The position numbers and the translations under genes were made by a program. A stretch of 64,000 nucleotides of DNA from Paenibacillus sp. 481. Lineage in GTDB: Bacteria; Bacillota; Bacilli; Paenibacillales; Paenibacillaceae. Below the pieces are notes generated by a model. The model saw only the letters and a program-made list of their open reading frames with translations. It did not search any database and had not been told where the DNA came from. Shown in pieces: positions 53,388 through 62,188 of the stretch (positions are counted from its first letter, which is position 1; every line of letters starts with the position of its first letter). Location of the stretch: the NCBI RefSeq assembly GCF_021223605.1, contig NZ_CP075175.1, positions 5,225,501 to 5,289,500 on the forward strand, read 5' to 3'.

Positions 53388-54423
53388 ACGCACAATTCGT
53401 GAACAACTGCACAACGAGGCCGAAACGATGGAGTGTCCGCCGGCCATTTCCAAACGTATTGAACACTCTTATTCTCAATATTTGCAACGAAAAAGGAGCG
53501 AAACAACCATGAAAAAACGATTGATTACAGGTTTAGTTGCTACTGCAATTTTGATTCCATCCGCAGCATTTGCGGCCCCTACCCTGATTGAAATGCTGAC
53601 TAGAACACCAATGACTTCGGACCAAGTCCAGTTGGATGAGGTTGGTAAAGCAACACTTAAGAAGCTGCATAGCGCATTTCCCGAAACAAAATCGTTTGAG
53701 ATTGTCGATGCAAGTAAGGTTCAAGGTGTCCAAACAAGCATCACCCTGCAGGAAAAAGGAACTGGCAAAAAGATCACCCTTCATACAAACAGTACTACGG
53801 GTGAGATTGAACATGTGGATCAAGTGAATTGGGAGCCAAAGGAGAAGCCACTCATTTCGTTAACCAATGAGGAGATCAAGGCGAAGGTAGATGCTCTTAT
53901 TGAAAAAATGTACGGCAATATTGAAGCGTACGAGTTTGCGATCGAGCAAATGGACAATCCGAATCAAAAAACGTTGCTGTTGAATTACAGCAAAAAAGGA
54001 TCAAAAACACCTTTCTATCAGGTTTTTGTACAAGGAAATACAATTAGCCTTTCTCTCGTCGGAGGTGATGATGCTACACCTTCAAATATTAAAGTAGAAG
54101 GTTTCTTCTCTAAAGATGGCAAGCCTGATCCTACTGCTGATGCCTTTTTAAACGATGAAAAACTGTTCACTTTACTAAAAATGAGCCCGACAGAATTAAA
54201 ACAAGAATTAGCAAAAGGTAAATCTGTTGTGGAGATTGCAGCTGCTAAAAAAATCACTAAACAACAAGTGATTGATGTGATCGCAAAAACACAGGTTGAA
54301 AGACAACTTAAAGCCGAACAAAAAGGCGTACAGATTAGCGAAGATTTGATGGTTAAAATGGTAAAAGGCATTGAGCCAAAAGTCGTTCATGTCATTGAAC
54401 ATAAAACGGAAACGGCGTGGTAG
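53377..54423 (+). CDS. Membrane anti-sigma factor candidate
   Basis: 348 residues. The first 45 residues are cytoplasmic (MTIERTIREQLHNEAETMECP, a helical sigma-binding type segment), then one membrane segment (RLITGLVATAILIPSAAFAA, about 48-67), and an outside domain of about 280 residues. The outside part has two alpha-beta units around KITLHTNSTTGEIEHV and FYQVFVQGNTISLSL, which recall PepSY/YcdB-like folds, and ends in a charged helical region (ELAKGKSVVEIAAAKKITKQQ). Position, overlap with the sigma gene and topology support the anti-sigma role; there is no visible zinc HxxxCxxC motif. An internal ATG near 53509 could give a secreted form but has no need to be invoked. Confidence 0.75.
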   Translation: MTIERTIREQLHNEAETMECPPAISKRIEHSYSQYLQRKRSETTMKKRLITGLVATAILIPSAAFAAPTLIEMLTRTPMTSDQVQLDEVGKATLKKLHSAFPETKSFEIVDASKVQGVQTSITLQEKGTGKKITLHTNSTTGEIEHVDQVNWEPKEKPLISLTNEEIKAKVDALIEKMYGNIEAYEFAIEQMDNPNQKTLLLNYSKKGSKTPFYQVFVQGNTISLSLVGGDDATPSNIKVEGFFSKDGKPDPTADAFLNDEKLFTLLKMSPTELKQELAKGKSVVEIAAAKKITKQQVIDVIAKTQVERQLKAEQKGVQISEDLMVKMVKGIEPKVVHVIEHKTETAW

Positions 54424-54458
54424 ACACCGAAAGAGCTCGATTATAATCACAGTGCATT

Positions 54459-54501
54459 GCATAACAAAGACCGACCTATTAACAGTCGGTCTTTGTTATG
54501 C
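54459..54501. terminator. Bidirectional terminator
   Basis: A perfect 17-base stem (GCATAACAAAGACCGAC and its complement) with a 9-base loop lies between the convergent anti-sigma (plus) and kinase-like (minus) genes. Confidence 0.8.
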
Positions 54502-54517
54502 TCTCCACTCTCAACCT

Positions 54518-55309
54518 CTAAATCCACTCTTCCCCATGTTCACGAATAAATGCAATATCTTTTAGATAATGTTCCATATGTCCTTCAGCTATCATTTTTT
54601 GAAAAGCCATATCGCCTTCTTTGGCTTTTCTGTCAATTGTTTGACATAACCCTTCTAATCGACGAATAACCATCTCCATAAATCCTTTTTCCAATTTCTC
54701 ACCGTAGGAGTCAAAAAACAATTTTACTCTTTGTTTGATACGACTAGCATCTTGTAAGGAATTGTAATAAATAGCCTCGCCTGTTTCAGTATGATAAACC
54801 CTACTCAAGGGAACGCAAGTGTAAAGCGTATAAGCTATGTCCCACAGTCTTGGCCCAGGACCAGCAACATCAAAATCAATCATGCCTACTGGTCTATGCT
54901 GATTAAAAATAATGTTATATATGGCGAAATCATTATGACAAAGTACCTCAAAAGGTTGCGGAGTGTTATCTATGGACTGCCAACTGTCTTCCATTGAAAA
55001 ATCACTCACAGCATCGTGATAGAGACGGAGTATCCTAGCTATTTCTTGTAACACATCATTAGACCACATGTACGCTTTCACAGGATAATTCCCAGCTTCG
55101 CCTTCTATAAAGGATAAAACCTCTCTCCCTTTTTCATCAATGCCTAATAACTTTGGTGCGTAAGTGAAACCTTTGCTTTCCAAATGCTTTAATAGCTTGT
55201 GAACCTTGGCACTGTCTGGCTTTAATTCTCGTCGAACCGTATCGCCCGCACGGTATACGTTTGAGACATTCCCACCTGTTAGTATTTCTTCCTGTTTGTC
55301 GTTTGACAT
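54518..55309 (-). CDS. Aminoglycoside-phosphotransferase-fold kinase
   Basis: 263 residues; the ATG at 55309 follows AAGGGG. The APH/choline-kinase signature is clear: catalytic loop LCHNDFAIYNIIF and the metal-binding MIDFDVAGPGPRLWDIAYTLY. The N-terminal lobe starts GGNVSNVYRAGDTVRRE, a short glycine loop. These kinases phosphorylate antibiotics, homoserine, choline or unknown metabolites; the sequence does not tell which, and I see no aminoglycoside subclass motif. It is alone, convergent with the anti-sigma gene, and followed by a strong shared terminator. Confidence 0.85.
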   Translation of the reverse strand: MSNDKQEEILTGGNVSNVYRAGDTVRRELKPDSAKVHKLLKHLESKGFTYAPKLLGIDEKGREVLSFIEGEAGNYPVKAYMWSNDVLQEIARILRLYHDAVSDFSMEDSWQSIDNTPQPFEVLCHNDFAIYNIIFNQHRPVGMIDFDVAGPGPRLWDIAYTLYTCVPLSRVYHTETGEAIYYNSLQDASRIKQRVKLFFDSYGEKLEKGFMEMVIRRLEGLCQTIDRKAKEGDMAFQKMIAEGHMEHYLKDIAFIREHGEEWI

Positions 55310-55366
55310 CTGACAATTCCCCTTGTTTCAATTATGAGTTGTCTTGCATCGGTTTGCATACACGCC

Positions 55367-55960
55367 CTAGTCTTTTAATCCCTTACCATTGAGGATTTGC
55401 TGCATATATTTTTCAACCCTTGCTGCTCGAGTTTTGGCTTGTTTGGGTTCCGAAAAATAAAGCATGTACGCTCTTTGCCGTCCGGGCGTCAATGCTTCAA
55501 AAGCCGTTTTCAAGGCAGGGGTTTCATCGAATTTAGTTTGAACTTCTTCAGGAATGGTAGTTTCTGTATTCTTTTTAAAATTCACTTCCAAACCGGATTT
55601 TTCAACTTCAATGGCTTCATAAATATACGCTTTCAAGATCGCTTCCATTTCAATGATTTCTTGAACATTAGTGAACCGAATCTGGCGTGCCGCCTGTACA
55701 TTTTCCGTTTGTTGAATAAGAATTCCATGGGTATCCTGTAACAAGGCACCTTTGTGAAACAGAAGCGCACAATACTCTTTAAATCCATGTATTAACACGA
55801 TATTTTTTCCCTCAAACGTGTAACAAGGATGCATCCATTTAAATTGTTCGGTCAGTTCACAGGCAAGCACGATATTTCGCAAGTGCTCCGATTCTTCTTT
55901 CCACTTTGTAGCTTTGCTTAAATATTCATCAACTTTAGGATTCATTCTACTCTTTGTCAT
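55367..55960 (-). CDS. YdeI-like protein (DUF1801 / OmdA type)
   Basis: 197 residues from the ATG at 55960 with GAGGTAGG seven bases upstream. The N-terminal half (WKEESEHLRNIVLACELTEQFKWMHPCYTFEGKNIVLI, shown here as the family pattern LTEQFKWMHPCYTF and CALLFHKGALL) is the DUF1801 fold; the C-terminal half (TPALKTAFEALTPGRQRAYML and AKTRAARVEKYM) is the YdeI/OmdA module. Bacillus YdeI has been linked to survival under antimicrobial peptides, but the molecular job is not known. It stands alone between the kinase-like and UvrA-like genes. Confidence 0.85.
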   Translation of the reverse strand: MTKSRMNPKVDEYLSKATKWKEESEHLRNIVLACELTEQFKWMHPCYTFEGKNIVLIHGFKEYCALLFHKGALLQDTHGILIQQTENVQAARQIRFTNVQEIIEMEAILKAYIYEAIEVEKSGLEVNFKKNTETTIPEEVQTKFDETPALKTAFEALTPGRQRAYMLYFSEPKQAKTRAARVEKYMQQILNGKGLKD

Positions 55961-56017
55961 CAAGAAACCTACCTCTTTATCATTGTGTTATCAAAATTAG
56001 TAATTGTTCAAGGAAAA

Positions 56018-56040
56018 GGCTGCCGATTCTACTGGCAGCC
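56018..56040 (-). terminator. Terminator after the UvrA2-type gene
   Basis: GGCTGCC/GGCAGCC stem with a 9-base loop, followed on the minus strand by TTTTCCTT. It lies about 100 bases after the stop at 56142. Confidence 0.65.
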
Positions 56041-56141
56041 TAGTTGCTTCTACGTAGGTTTAACCTTTACTAGGAGGAATGTTCTCCTCTTCATGCTAAG
56101 AAACTACGAATCCCATCTCATACTAGCGTTGATTGGCTGTA

Positions 56142-58397
56142 TTACATCAAGTATTTTCCCGTGATCGACTGCTCCGCGTGAATGATCTGCGGTGATGTTC
56201 CCTCAAACACCACCTGACCGCCCTTGCTGCCTCCGTCTGGTCCCATATCGATGATCCAATCCGCTTGGCTGATCACATCAAGGTTGTGCTCGATAACGAT
56301 CACTGTATTACCGGCATCCACGAGTCGGTTCATGATTTCCAGCAGGTGACCGATATCTGACATATGCAGGCCGGTCGTCGGCTCGTCCATCACGTAGATG
56401 CTGCCCTGCTTATGCAGCTCACTTGCCAGCTTAATTCGCTGGCATTCCCCGCCTGAAAGCGTACTGAGCGGCTGACCAAGTGTAATATAGTTCAGCCCCA
56501 CATCACTCAGCGCTTGGAGCTTCCGCACAACCTCTTTGAGTTCGAAAAATGATAATGCCTGCTCAACCGTCATCTCCAGCACTTCTGCAATCGACTTGCC
56601 GTTCAACTTGTACGCGAGTACCTCTTCTTTGAACCGTCTACCACCACATACTTCACAGGGTAGCTTCACGCTTTCAAGGAATGCAAGGTCTGTATACACA
56701 ACACCTAGACCTTGACAGTTCTCGCAAGCCCCCTTGGAGTTGAAGCTGAATAAACCTTGATTGACCTTATTCGCGGAAGCAAACGCCTTGCGCACATCAT
56801 CCATAATGCCCGTGTAGGTCGCGGGATTCGAGCGTGTTGATACGCCTATCGCCGATTGGTCAATGACAATCGCATCGGGATGCTGGCTAAGGAATATTTC
56901 GTTAATCAGCGTACTCTTGCCCGAGCCAGCGACACCCGTAACGACTGTTAGCACTCCGACTGGAATATCTACACTTACATGCTGTAGGTTGTGCAGAGTG
57001 GCATCCTTGATGGACAGTTTGCCGGATGGCTGTCTGCAATCATGCTTCAGTTGCAGAGGCCGCTTCATATAGTTGCCTGTCAGCGTATTGGACTCCAGCA
57101 GACCTTCGTAGCTTCCTTCGTACACGATAGTACCGCCGCGGCTGCCAGCGTGAGGCCCGACATCGACGATATGATCCGCCACCTTGATGACATCGGGATC
57201 ATGCTCGACGACAATCACGGTATTGCCTTTGTCGCGCAGCTTCTGCAGCAGCTCATTTAACTGATGTACATCACGGGGATGCAAGCCAACACTAGGCTCA
57301 TCGAAGATGTAAGTGACATCGACCAGACTGCCGCTCAGATGCTTCACCATCTTGACGCGTTGCGATTCGCCGCCGGACAATGTAGCCGTCTCACGGTCCA
57401 GCGTCAAGTAGTCAAGTCCGATATCCACCAGATGCTGCAACCGCTCCGTCAGCGACTTCACGACTGGCGCCGCAGCGGGAGCGTCAATCTCCTGCATGAC
57501 GAGAATGAGTTGTTCGACCTCCATAGCGGACATTTCCGCAATGTTGAGTCCATTGATCTTGCAGTTTAGCGCGGCCTGACTGAGTCGCGCGCCATGGCAG
57601 CTGGGGCACGAGCTCTCGGTGATGAACGGTGCAACAGTCTTTTGTGTGCGCTCAGACTTCGTCTTTACATCTTGCCTGATGTATTTATTGGTGAACTTCT
57701 CGATGGCGCCTTCAACTGTTATATTCGTAGCCTTTCCAGCGAAATCCATCTTCACCTTTCTCGCCTTGCCATACAACAGTTGCTCTAAATCCTCATCTGA
57801 ATATTCGTTCAGCTTCTTATCGGGATCAAAAGACCCTGCCTGCACGATGATCGACCAATCCCAGCTGTCCACCGCATAGTCCGGCAGCATGATTGCCCCT
57901 TCATTCAACGACTTGGACATGTCCAGCGCCTTGCTCATGTCCACGCCTAATTTACGTCCGATCCCGTTGCATTCTGGACACATACCTTGCGGATCGTTAA
58001 ACGAGAACATGCTCGCTTGTCCAACATAGGGCTGGCCCACTCGCGAGAAGAGAAGTCGGAGAATGGGAGAAATATCGGTAATCGTACCCATCGTGGAATG
58101 GGAACCTCCGCCCAGCCGCTTCTGATCCACAATGACAGCCATACTCAGGTTCTCAATCGCGTCCGCATCTGGCTGCGGATAGCTAGGCAGGAAATTACGC
58201 ACGAACATGCTGAAGTTCTCATTCAGCAAGCGCGTGGATTCTGCGGCAATCGTATCGAAGACGATCGATGACTTACCGGACCCAGATACTCCGGTGAAGA
58301 TCGTGATCTTCCGCTTCGGAATGTGCAAGGATACGTTCTTAAGATTGTTTTCCCGCGCACCCGAGATTACGATATGCTCCTGATTTGATTCGCTCAT
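56142..58397 (-). CDS. UvrA2/DrrC-type ABC ATPase
   Basis: 751 residues from the ATG at 58397, which has GGAAGGATG upstream; the frame extends 27 codons further without a ribosome site. Two ABC modules: Walker A GVSGSGKSS (36-44) with signature LSGGESQRVKM, and Walker A GVAGSGKST with signature LSGGECQRIKL. Zinc-binding CxxC pairs occur in MCPECNGIG, SSCPSCHGA, ACENCQGLG and CEVCGG. It is some 190 residues shorter than housekeeping UvrA (about 940), missing most of the UvrB-binding and insertion regions. This is the class of short UvrA paralogues seen with drug resistance (DrrC-like) or as UvrA2. It is probably protective against DNA-binding drugs, but not the main repair UvrA. A scrap of a related gene is at 44597-44645. 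Confidence 0.9.
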   Translation of the reverse strand: MSESNQEHIVISGARENNLKNVSLHIPKRKITIFTGVSGSGKSSIVFDTIAAESTRLLNENFSMFVRNFLPSYPQPDADAIENLSMAVIVDQKRLGGGSHSTMGTITDISPILRLLFSRVGQPYVGQASMFSFNDPQGMCPECNGIGRKLGVDMSKALDMSKSLNEGAIMLPDYAVDSWDWSIIVQAGSFDPDKKLNEYSDEDLEQLLYGKARKVKMDFAGKATNITVEGAIEKFTNKYIRQDVKTKSERTQKTVAPFITESSCPSCHGARLSQAALNCKINGLNIAEMSAMEVEQLILVMQEIDAPAAAPVVKSLTERLQHLVDIGLDYLTLDRETATLSGGESQRVKMVKHLSGSLVDVTYIFDEPSVGLHPRDVHQLNELLQKLRDKGNTVIVVEHDPDVIKVADHIVDVGPHAGSRGGTIVYEGSYEGLLESNTLTGNYMKRPLQLKHDCRQPSGKLSIKDATLHNLQHVSVDIPVGVLTVVTGVAGSGKSTLINEIFLSQHPDAIVIDQSAIGVSTRSNPATYTGIMDDVRKAFASANKVNQGLFSFNSKGACENCQGLGVVYTDLAFLESVKLPCEVCGGRRFKEEVLAYKLNGKSIAEVLEMTVEQALSFFELKEVVRKLQALSDVGLNYITLGQPLSTLSGGECQRIKLASELHKQGSIYVMDEPTTGLHMSDIGHLLEIMNRLVDAGNTVIVIEHNLDVISQADWIIDMGPDGGSKGGQVVFEGTSPQIIHAEQSITGKYLM

Positions 58398-58462
58398 GCC
58401 TAACATCCTTCCGGTCTTGTTAAGAATTATGATATTCAACTGCTCAGATTGTCCGAAGTAGA

Positions 58463-58499
58463 CATAAACCGGCTGCACACGACATGCAGCCGGTTTATG
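58463..58499. terminator. Hairpin after the SRPBCC gene
   Basis: Perfect 15-base stem (CATAAACCGGCTGCA and complement) with a 7-base loop, 41 bases after the stop at 58540. No long T-run follows on either strand, but the stem strength suggests a terminator. Confidence 0.6.
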
Positions 58500-58539
58500 T
58501 TCATTTTAGTCAAGCAAGGTTCAACTTTCTTACTTATGG

Positions 58540-58932
58540 TTATAACACCTGCTCAAACTTACCGAACCATGCACTCCAGCCGTACTTGGCGCCTTCGAGT
58601 CCATGAACATTTGAGAATCCAGTCTGTTCGAGATGAAGGTTAACCTTTCCTTCCCCTAAATCCTGCAGCGTCCATGTGACCGTATGTCGCTCGTCTCCGG
58701 TAGCCCAAGAATAGGACAAGCGGGTTGGTTCTTCCACGATCAGCACTTCGCCGTCAACAATTCCATCCCAGTATTCGGACGGCTGATGACGAAACTGAAA
58801 ACGATGTCCCACAACGGGCTTAAAATCATTTTCCGTGATCCACTTTGCTAACTTATTGGAATCGGTTAAGGCGGACCAAGCCTTCTCGATCGATGTCGTA
58901 TATTGAAAATCCAAAGATAATGATAAACTCAT
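58540..58932 (-). CDS. SRPBCC/AHSA1-domain protein
   Basis: 130 residues from the ATG at 58932, with GAGGAGGAAG upstream; this start overlaps the stop of the ArsR gene as ATGA. The fold is shown by FQYTTSIEKAWSALTDSNKLAKWI, i.e. the AHSA1 pattern with KAWSALTDSNKLAKW, then RLSYSWATGDERHTVTWTL and the C-terminal helix with GWSAWFGKFEQVL. These helix-grip proteins bind hydrophobic ligands. Pairing with a small ArsR regulator in one operon is very common in Firmicutes and actinobacteria; function is usually undefined. Confidence 0.88.
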   Translation of the reverse strand: MSLSLSLDFQYTTSIEKAWSALTDSNKLAKWITENDFKPVVGHRFQFRHQPSEYWDGIVDGEVLIVEEPTRLSYSWATGDERHTVTWTLQDLGEGKVNLHLEQTGFSNVHGLEGAKYGWSAWFGKFEQVL

Positions 58933-59258
58933 TCTTCTTCCTCCTCTAATAGTTCGTTCAAACGCAACATATTCGCACTCCAAAATTTGCTGTAAAAAGC
59001 TACCCAATCTTGAATTTCTCTAAGTGGGGAGGCATCTAGTCGAAATCGCGTTTCTCTGCCAACTTTTCGATCAAGAACCAGTCCGGCCTCTTTGAGAATT
59101 GTCAAATGCTTGGATACCGCTGTCCGGCCCATTTGAAACTGTGCCGTTAATTCATGAAGTGGTATCTCCTTTGACTCTGCTAACAGACGAATCAGTCGGC
59201 GCCTCGTTGGATCTGCAAGCGCGTCATACACATCCCGCTTCTGGTTGTTCTCGCTCAC
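58929..59258 (-). CDS. ArsR-family repressor paired with the SRPBCC gene
   Basis: 109 residues. The winged helix is DALADPTRRRLIRLLAESKE, then LTAQFQMGRTAVSKHLTILKEAGLV with the recognition helix, and the wing RKVGRETRFRLD. No metal-site cysteine pair (CxC) is present, so it is not an arsenic or cadmium sensor; it belongs to the SdpR-like group. It overlaps the SRPBCC gene by 4 bases. Its promoter at 59390-59419 contains a GACACCATTTGGTGTC-type palindrome between -35 and -10 and another just downstream, which points to autorepression. Confidence 0.9.
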   Translation of the reverse strand: MSENNQKRDVYDALADPTRRRLIRLLAESKEIPLHELTAQFQMGRTAVSKHLTILKEAGLVLDRKVGRETRFRLDASPLREIQDWVAFYSKFWSANMLRLNELLEEEEE

Positions 59259-59367
59259 AACACTCGCTCCTAAATATTATTACCAAAGGGACTGCTATTC
59301 ATTTCACAACCTCATTGAAGTATGCAACTCTTTGGAAGTAGCGCATATGAGGCGAGAACAATAATTG

Positions 59368-59419
59368 GACACCATTTGGTGTCTCTTTAATAATAGGTCA
59401 CCATTTGGTGTCATGTCAA
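59368..59419 (-). promoter_or_regulatory. Promoter with double palindromic operator for the ArsR/SRPBCC operon
   Basis: On the minus strand TTGACA (59419-59414), an 18-base spacer and TATTAT (59395-59390). The spacer holds one palindrome (59397-59412, one end mismatch); a perfect copy GACACCATTTGGTGTC sits at 59368-59383, over the expected start site. Centres are 29 bases apart, on nearly the same helix face. Confidence 0.75.
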
Positions 59420-59509
59420 CTGTTCTTGATTAATCTCATTATGGTTCTAGATAACTACTACTCTCAATTGAAACTTATCGAATCAAAAGAGGCCCATTCA
59501 GGTGGAAAA

Positions 59510-59528
59510 ATCCGCTATATAAGCGGAT
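59510..59528 (-). terminator. Terminator after the YgjP-type gene
   Basis: ATCCGCT/AGCGGAT stem with a 5-base loop, followed on the minus strand by TTTTTCC, 28 bases after the stop at 59557. Confidence 0.75.
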
Positions 59529-59556
59529 CTAATAAGAGTATTATGTTACTTTTCCG

Positions 59557-60222
59557 TTACAATGTCATGGCTTGTCCATACCTTGCGAGGAACGCTTCCT
59601 TCTCTTTATAATCCTGCATCACGCTTCCGACGCGCCGCCAAAAAGAGCGATCATGATTCATATGCAAGAGATGACATAATTCATGAATGACCACATAATC
59701 AATGACCTCGATGGGTGCCATCGCGAGACGATAATTAAAGGTGAGATGCTTAGCCGAGCTACAGCTGCCCCACTTCGTTCGTGACTCCTCGATTAGGAAG
59801 GATTTTGGCGTGACTTTGAGCTGCTTCGCATAGATCTTGATGCGTTCCCCGATTATCTTTTTACAGCTTGCAAAATAGAACTTCTTCAGATCGTGTTGCA
59901 GTTCTTCTTCCGTACGTCCATTCGTCTCGATCAACTCATGAAGCGAATAATACTTGCCCAAATGAAGGAACTTCCCTTCCTCTTCGTATTCTCTGACCTT
60001 TGGAACGGTGCGAGCGGCCTCAATCGCCTGCAATTGCTTCAAAATCTGACTCTCATGCTGCTTCACGGCGTTCATCACCACTTCATCACTTGTGTGATTA
60101 GGCGCCTTCACCGTAACGAGGCCTGAAGGGTGGACTTGAATCGCTAACTTTTTGCGCGGGCCGTATGCTATATGAATCTCAATTTGTTGTTGTCCTAGTT
60201 CGATTTTCATCATCAACATCAT
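59557..60222 (-). CDS. YgjP-type (M48-related, DUF45) metalloprotease
   Basis: 221 residues from the first ATG at 60222; several ATG codons follow within 15 bases and no strong ribosome site marks one, so the start is uncertain by a few residues. The zinc site is VIHELCHLLHMNHDRSFW: HELCH plus the downstream His, as in the YgjP/SprT-like group. The preceding SRTKWGSCSSAKHLTFNYRL is the other family hallmark (WGSC, N-x-R-L). These small cytoplasmic proteases often occur alone or with type I restriction systems; none is nearby. The natural substrate is not known. Confidence 0.87.
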   Translation of the reverse strand: MMLMMKIELGQQQIEIHIAYGPRKKLAIQVHPSGLVTVKAPNHTSDEVVMNAVKQHESQILKQLQAIEAARTVPKVREYEEEGKFLHLGKYYSLHELIETNGRTEEELQHDLKKFYFASCKKIIGERIKIYAKQLKVTPKSFLIEESRTKWGSCSSAKHLTFNYRLAMAPIEVIDYVVIHELCHLLHMNHDRSFWRRVGSVMQDYKEKEAFLARYGQAMTL

Positions 60223-60405
60223 TTCTATAAGGTTTTATGACTATTGTAACAGAATTGAACCGAACATCTTAAGAGTGTGGTAAAAAAGTATCGCTAAAAA
60301 GCCTTCCACTTCTCACTACAAGGCATCTTTTCTCCATCAAAATTCCTTTCTATTCTTTTTTGCGAGTACTCATAGCTTGACCCACTCTTCTTCTATTAAA
60401 ATAAT

Positions 60406-60433
60406 AGCCTTAAGTTCTTTTGAACTTAAGGCT
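60406..60433. terminator. Strong hairpin next to the insertion sequence
   Basis: Perfect 12-base stem AGCCTTAAGTTC/GAACTTAAGGCT with a TTTT loop, ending four bases before the left end of the IS1182-type element. The 60223-60405 stretch before it shows nothing else. The element may have inserted beside this palindrome. Confidence 0.6.
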
Positions 60434-60594
60434 GCAACTTGTCGAGAAACCTCTGTTTGTTACGACGAGGGTTTCTCTTTATTGAAATAACGGCAAGCAG
60501 CTTCGCACTTATCGGTTGGTAGTGAGTTGATCCCTTGTGCCCTAACCATTGGTGGTCAGCTGATAGTGATCAACTGATTCACTGTGCCTCCATT

Positions 60595-60781
60595 CCTAAC
60601 GGTCGCCACAGTTGTTATTTCAGCGAATATGTAACAATTCCAAATGTAACGGTTATGAGGGCGCTTATTACGCTGAAAACAGCTGGATGTTGAATGAAAT
60701 TGGAGAAATAAGCTCACTTATAACCGTTAGAAATCAAAACGAGGCAAATCTGGCGATATAGCCACTGTGGCAACCGTTAAG
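60595..60781. repeat. Nested inverted-repeat element inside the IS left part
   Basis: Outer arms of about 34 bases (60595-60628 and the complement of 60748-60781) agree at about 26 positions; they start CCTAACGGTCGCCACAG and CTTAACGGTTGCCACAG. Inner arms of 23 bases (about 60648-60670 and the complement of 60707-60729) agree at about 20 positions, each starting TAACGGTTAT. The AACGGT core therefore occurs four times in alternating orientation. It resembles a MITE-like or folded repeat unit. No coding frame fits it. Confidence 0.65.
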
Positions 60782-60890
60782 AACTAACGTTGCTTTCTCG
60801 ACAGCCTTCTTTATGACTTAATCATTTAAGACGACACCACGTTAATGTTGTATAATATAGGTAACTATTCATAGAACGGATGGTGTTTTG

Positions 60891-62040
60891 CATGCTACGT
60901 TCCAACCGAGAAAAACAACAGGCCTACGAGTTTGTTTCCATAGAAGATTTGGTCCCGCAAGATCATTTGCTGCGCAAAGTGGATAAACATATCGACTTTT
61001 CCTTTATCGGTGAACTCGGTTTAAAGATACGAACATTTTCAGGATATTTTCGACGAGATTGTCTTACAGGGCATTTCCCACCGGATAGTTGGCGGACGTT
61101 TTCTGGTGAGCGACTCCACCCATGTGAAAGCAAATGCGAATAAACACCAGTACACGAAACAGCAAGTGCTGCAAAACACCAGAGATTACGTGGATGAGTT
61201 AAACGCCGCCGTTACAGAGGACCGGAAAGCTCACGGAAAAAAGCCCTAGAACCTAGAGAGGAAGTGACTGGGGACAAAGAAATTAAAGTGAGTAAGACGG
61301 ATCCGGACAGCGGATATATGATCCGAGATGGTAAACCAGAGGGCTTCTTTTATCTGGATCACCGCACGATGGATGCGAAGTACAATTTCATTACAGACGT
61401 GCATGTCACGCCGGGAAATGTCCATGATTCTGTTCCCTATTTGTCCCGCTTAGACCGTCAGCGAGAACGTTTTGAATTTGAGGTCGAGGCTGTTGCATTA
61501 GATTCAGGTTATTTAACCACGCCAATTTGTCGAGGTTTACAAAGCAGAAAGATTTTCGCAGTAATTGCTCACCGACGATTTCATCCCAAGCAAGGTTTGT
61601 TTCCCAAATGGAAATTCACATTTGAAGCAGAGCGAAATATTTACGTCTGCTATCAAGCCATGAACTGGGTTACCGAACCACAGACCGCAAGGGTTATCGG
61701 CAGTATGCGTCCGATCCAGAGCATTGCAAGAATTGTCCCTTGCTGGACCAATGTACGCGATCCCGAAGCCACCAGAAGGTTGTAACCCGACATGTCTGAG
61801 AAGACAGCAAGGACTGGGTATGGAATAACCGGCTCAGCAAGTCAGGAAAACAGTTATACCGTAAACGAAAAGAAGCGATTGAGCGAAGCTTCGCGGATGC
61901 TAAAGAGCTCCCTTGGTTTCGCTATTGCCGTTTGCGAGAGGGCTAACAAACGTCAGGGAACAAGCGCTGATGACGGCAGCCGTGCAGAATATGAAGAAGA
62001 TGGCGATCCATCTGGATCGCCTGGAGAACAGGGGGGTAAC
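60891..62040 (+). pseudogene. IS1182-family transposase, several frameshifts and a deletion
   Basis: The N-terminus from the ATG at 60891 reads MLRSNREKQQAYEFVSIEDL then PQDHLLRKVDKHIDFSFI, the IS1182 start. After about 45 residues the frame jumps: a second frame has LVSDSTHVKANANKHQYTK near 61090-61160, a third (61264-61785) has GFFYLDHRTMDAKYNFITD and the DDE-type VALDSGYLTTP, and a fourth carries the end near 61860-62000. The piece between the first and second blocks is too short, so a segment of perhaps 100 codons is gone. It cannot encode an active enzyme. Confidence 0.85.
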
Positions 62041-62127
62041 CCCCTAATTTCCCGATTTTACATCTACCAAAACAAAAAGAGAAACCCGATGTCATTAAAA
62101 TGACTCGGTTTCTCGACAAGCTGAGAA

Positions 62128-62155
62128 AAGGCGATCGTTGTATAACGATCGCCTT
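62128..62155 (-). terminator. Terminator of the alveolysin gene
   Basis: Perfect 12-base stem AAGGCGATCGTT/AACGATCGCCTT with a 4-base loop; on the minus strand CCTTTTCTC follows. The IS right end begins eight bases beyond it. Confidence 0.8.
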
Positions 62156-62188
62156 CTCTTGTAATTGTATTTCCACTTATTCGTTTAC

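Larger units (their letters stand above)
60438..62120 (+). mobile_element. Decayed IS1182-type insertion sequence
   Basis: Perfect 14-base terminal inverted repeats, CTTGTCGAGAAACC (60438-60451) and its complement (62107-62120), bound 1,683 bases, the usual IS1182 size. The inside carries a broken transposase gene reading rightward. Both ends are close to strong hairpins (60406-60433 and 62128-62155), and no simple target duplication is visible. A further end-like sequence, GCTTTCTCGACAG at 60791-60803, hints at a smaller unit or a nested rearrangement on the left. Confidence 0.82.

Noticed and set aside
56142..58397. Housekeeping UvrA
   Set aside because: At about 751 residues it is far shorter than the 940-residue repair protein, and no uvrB is adjacent.
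60406..60480. Series of palindromes that could suggest a CRISPR-like or iteron array
   Set aside because: The units differ from each other and lack regular spacers; they are a terminator and the IS end hairpin.
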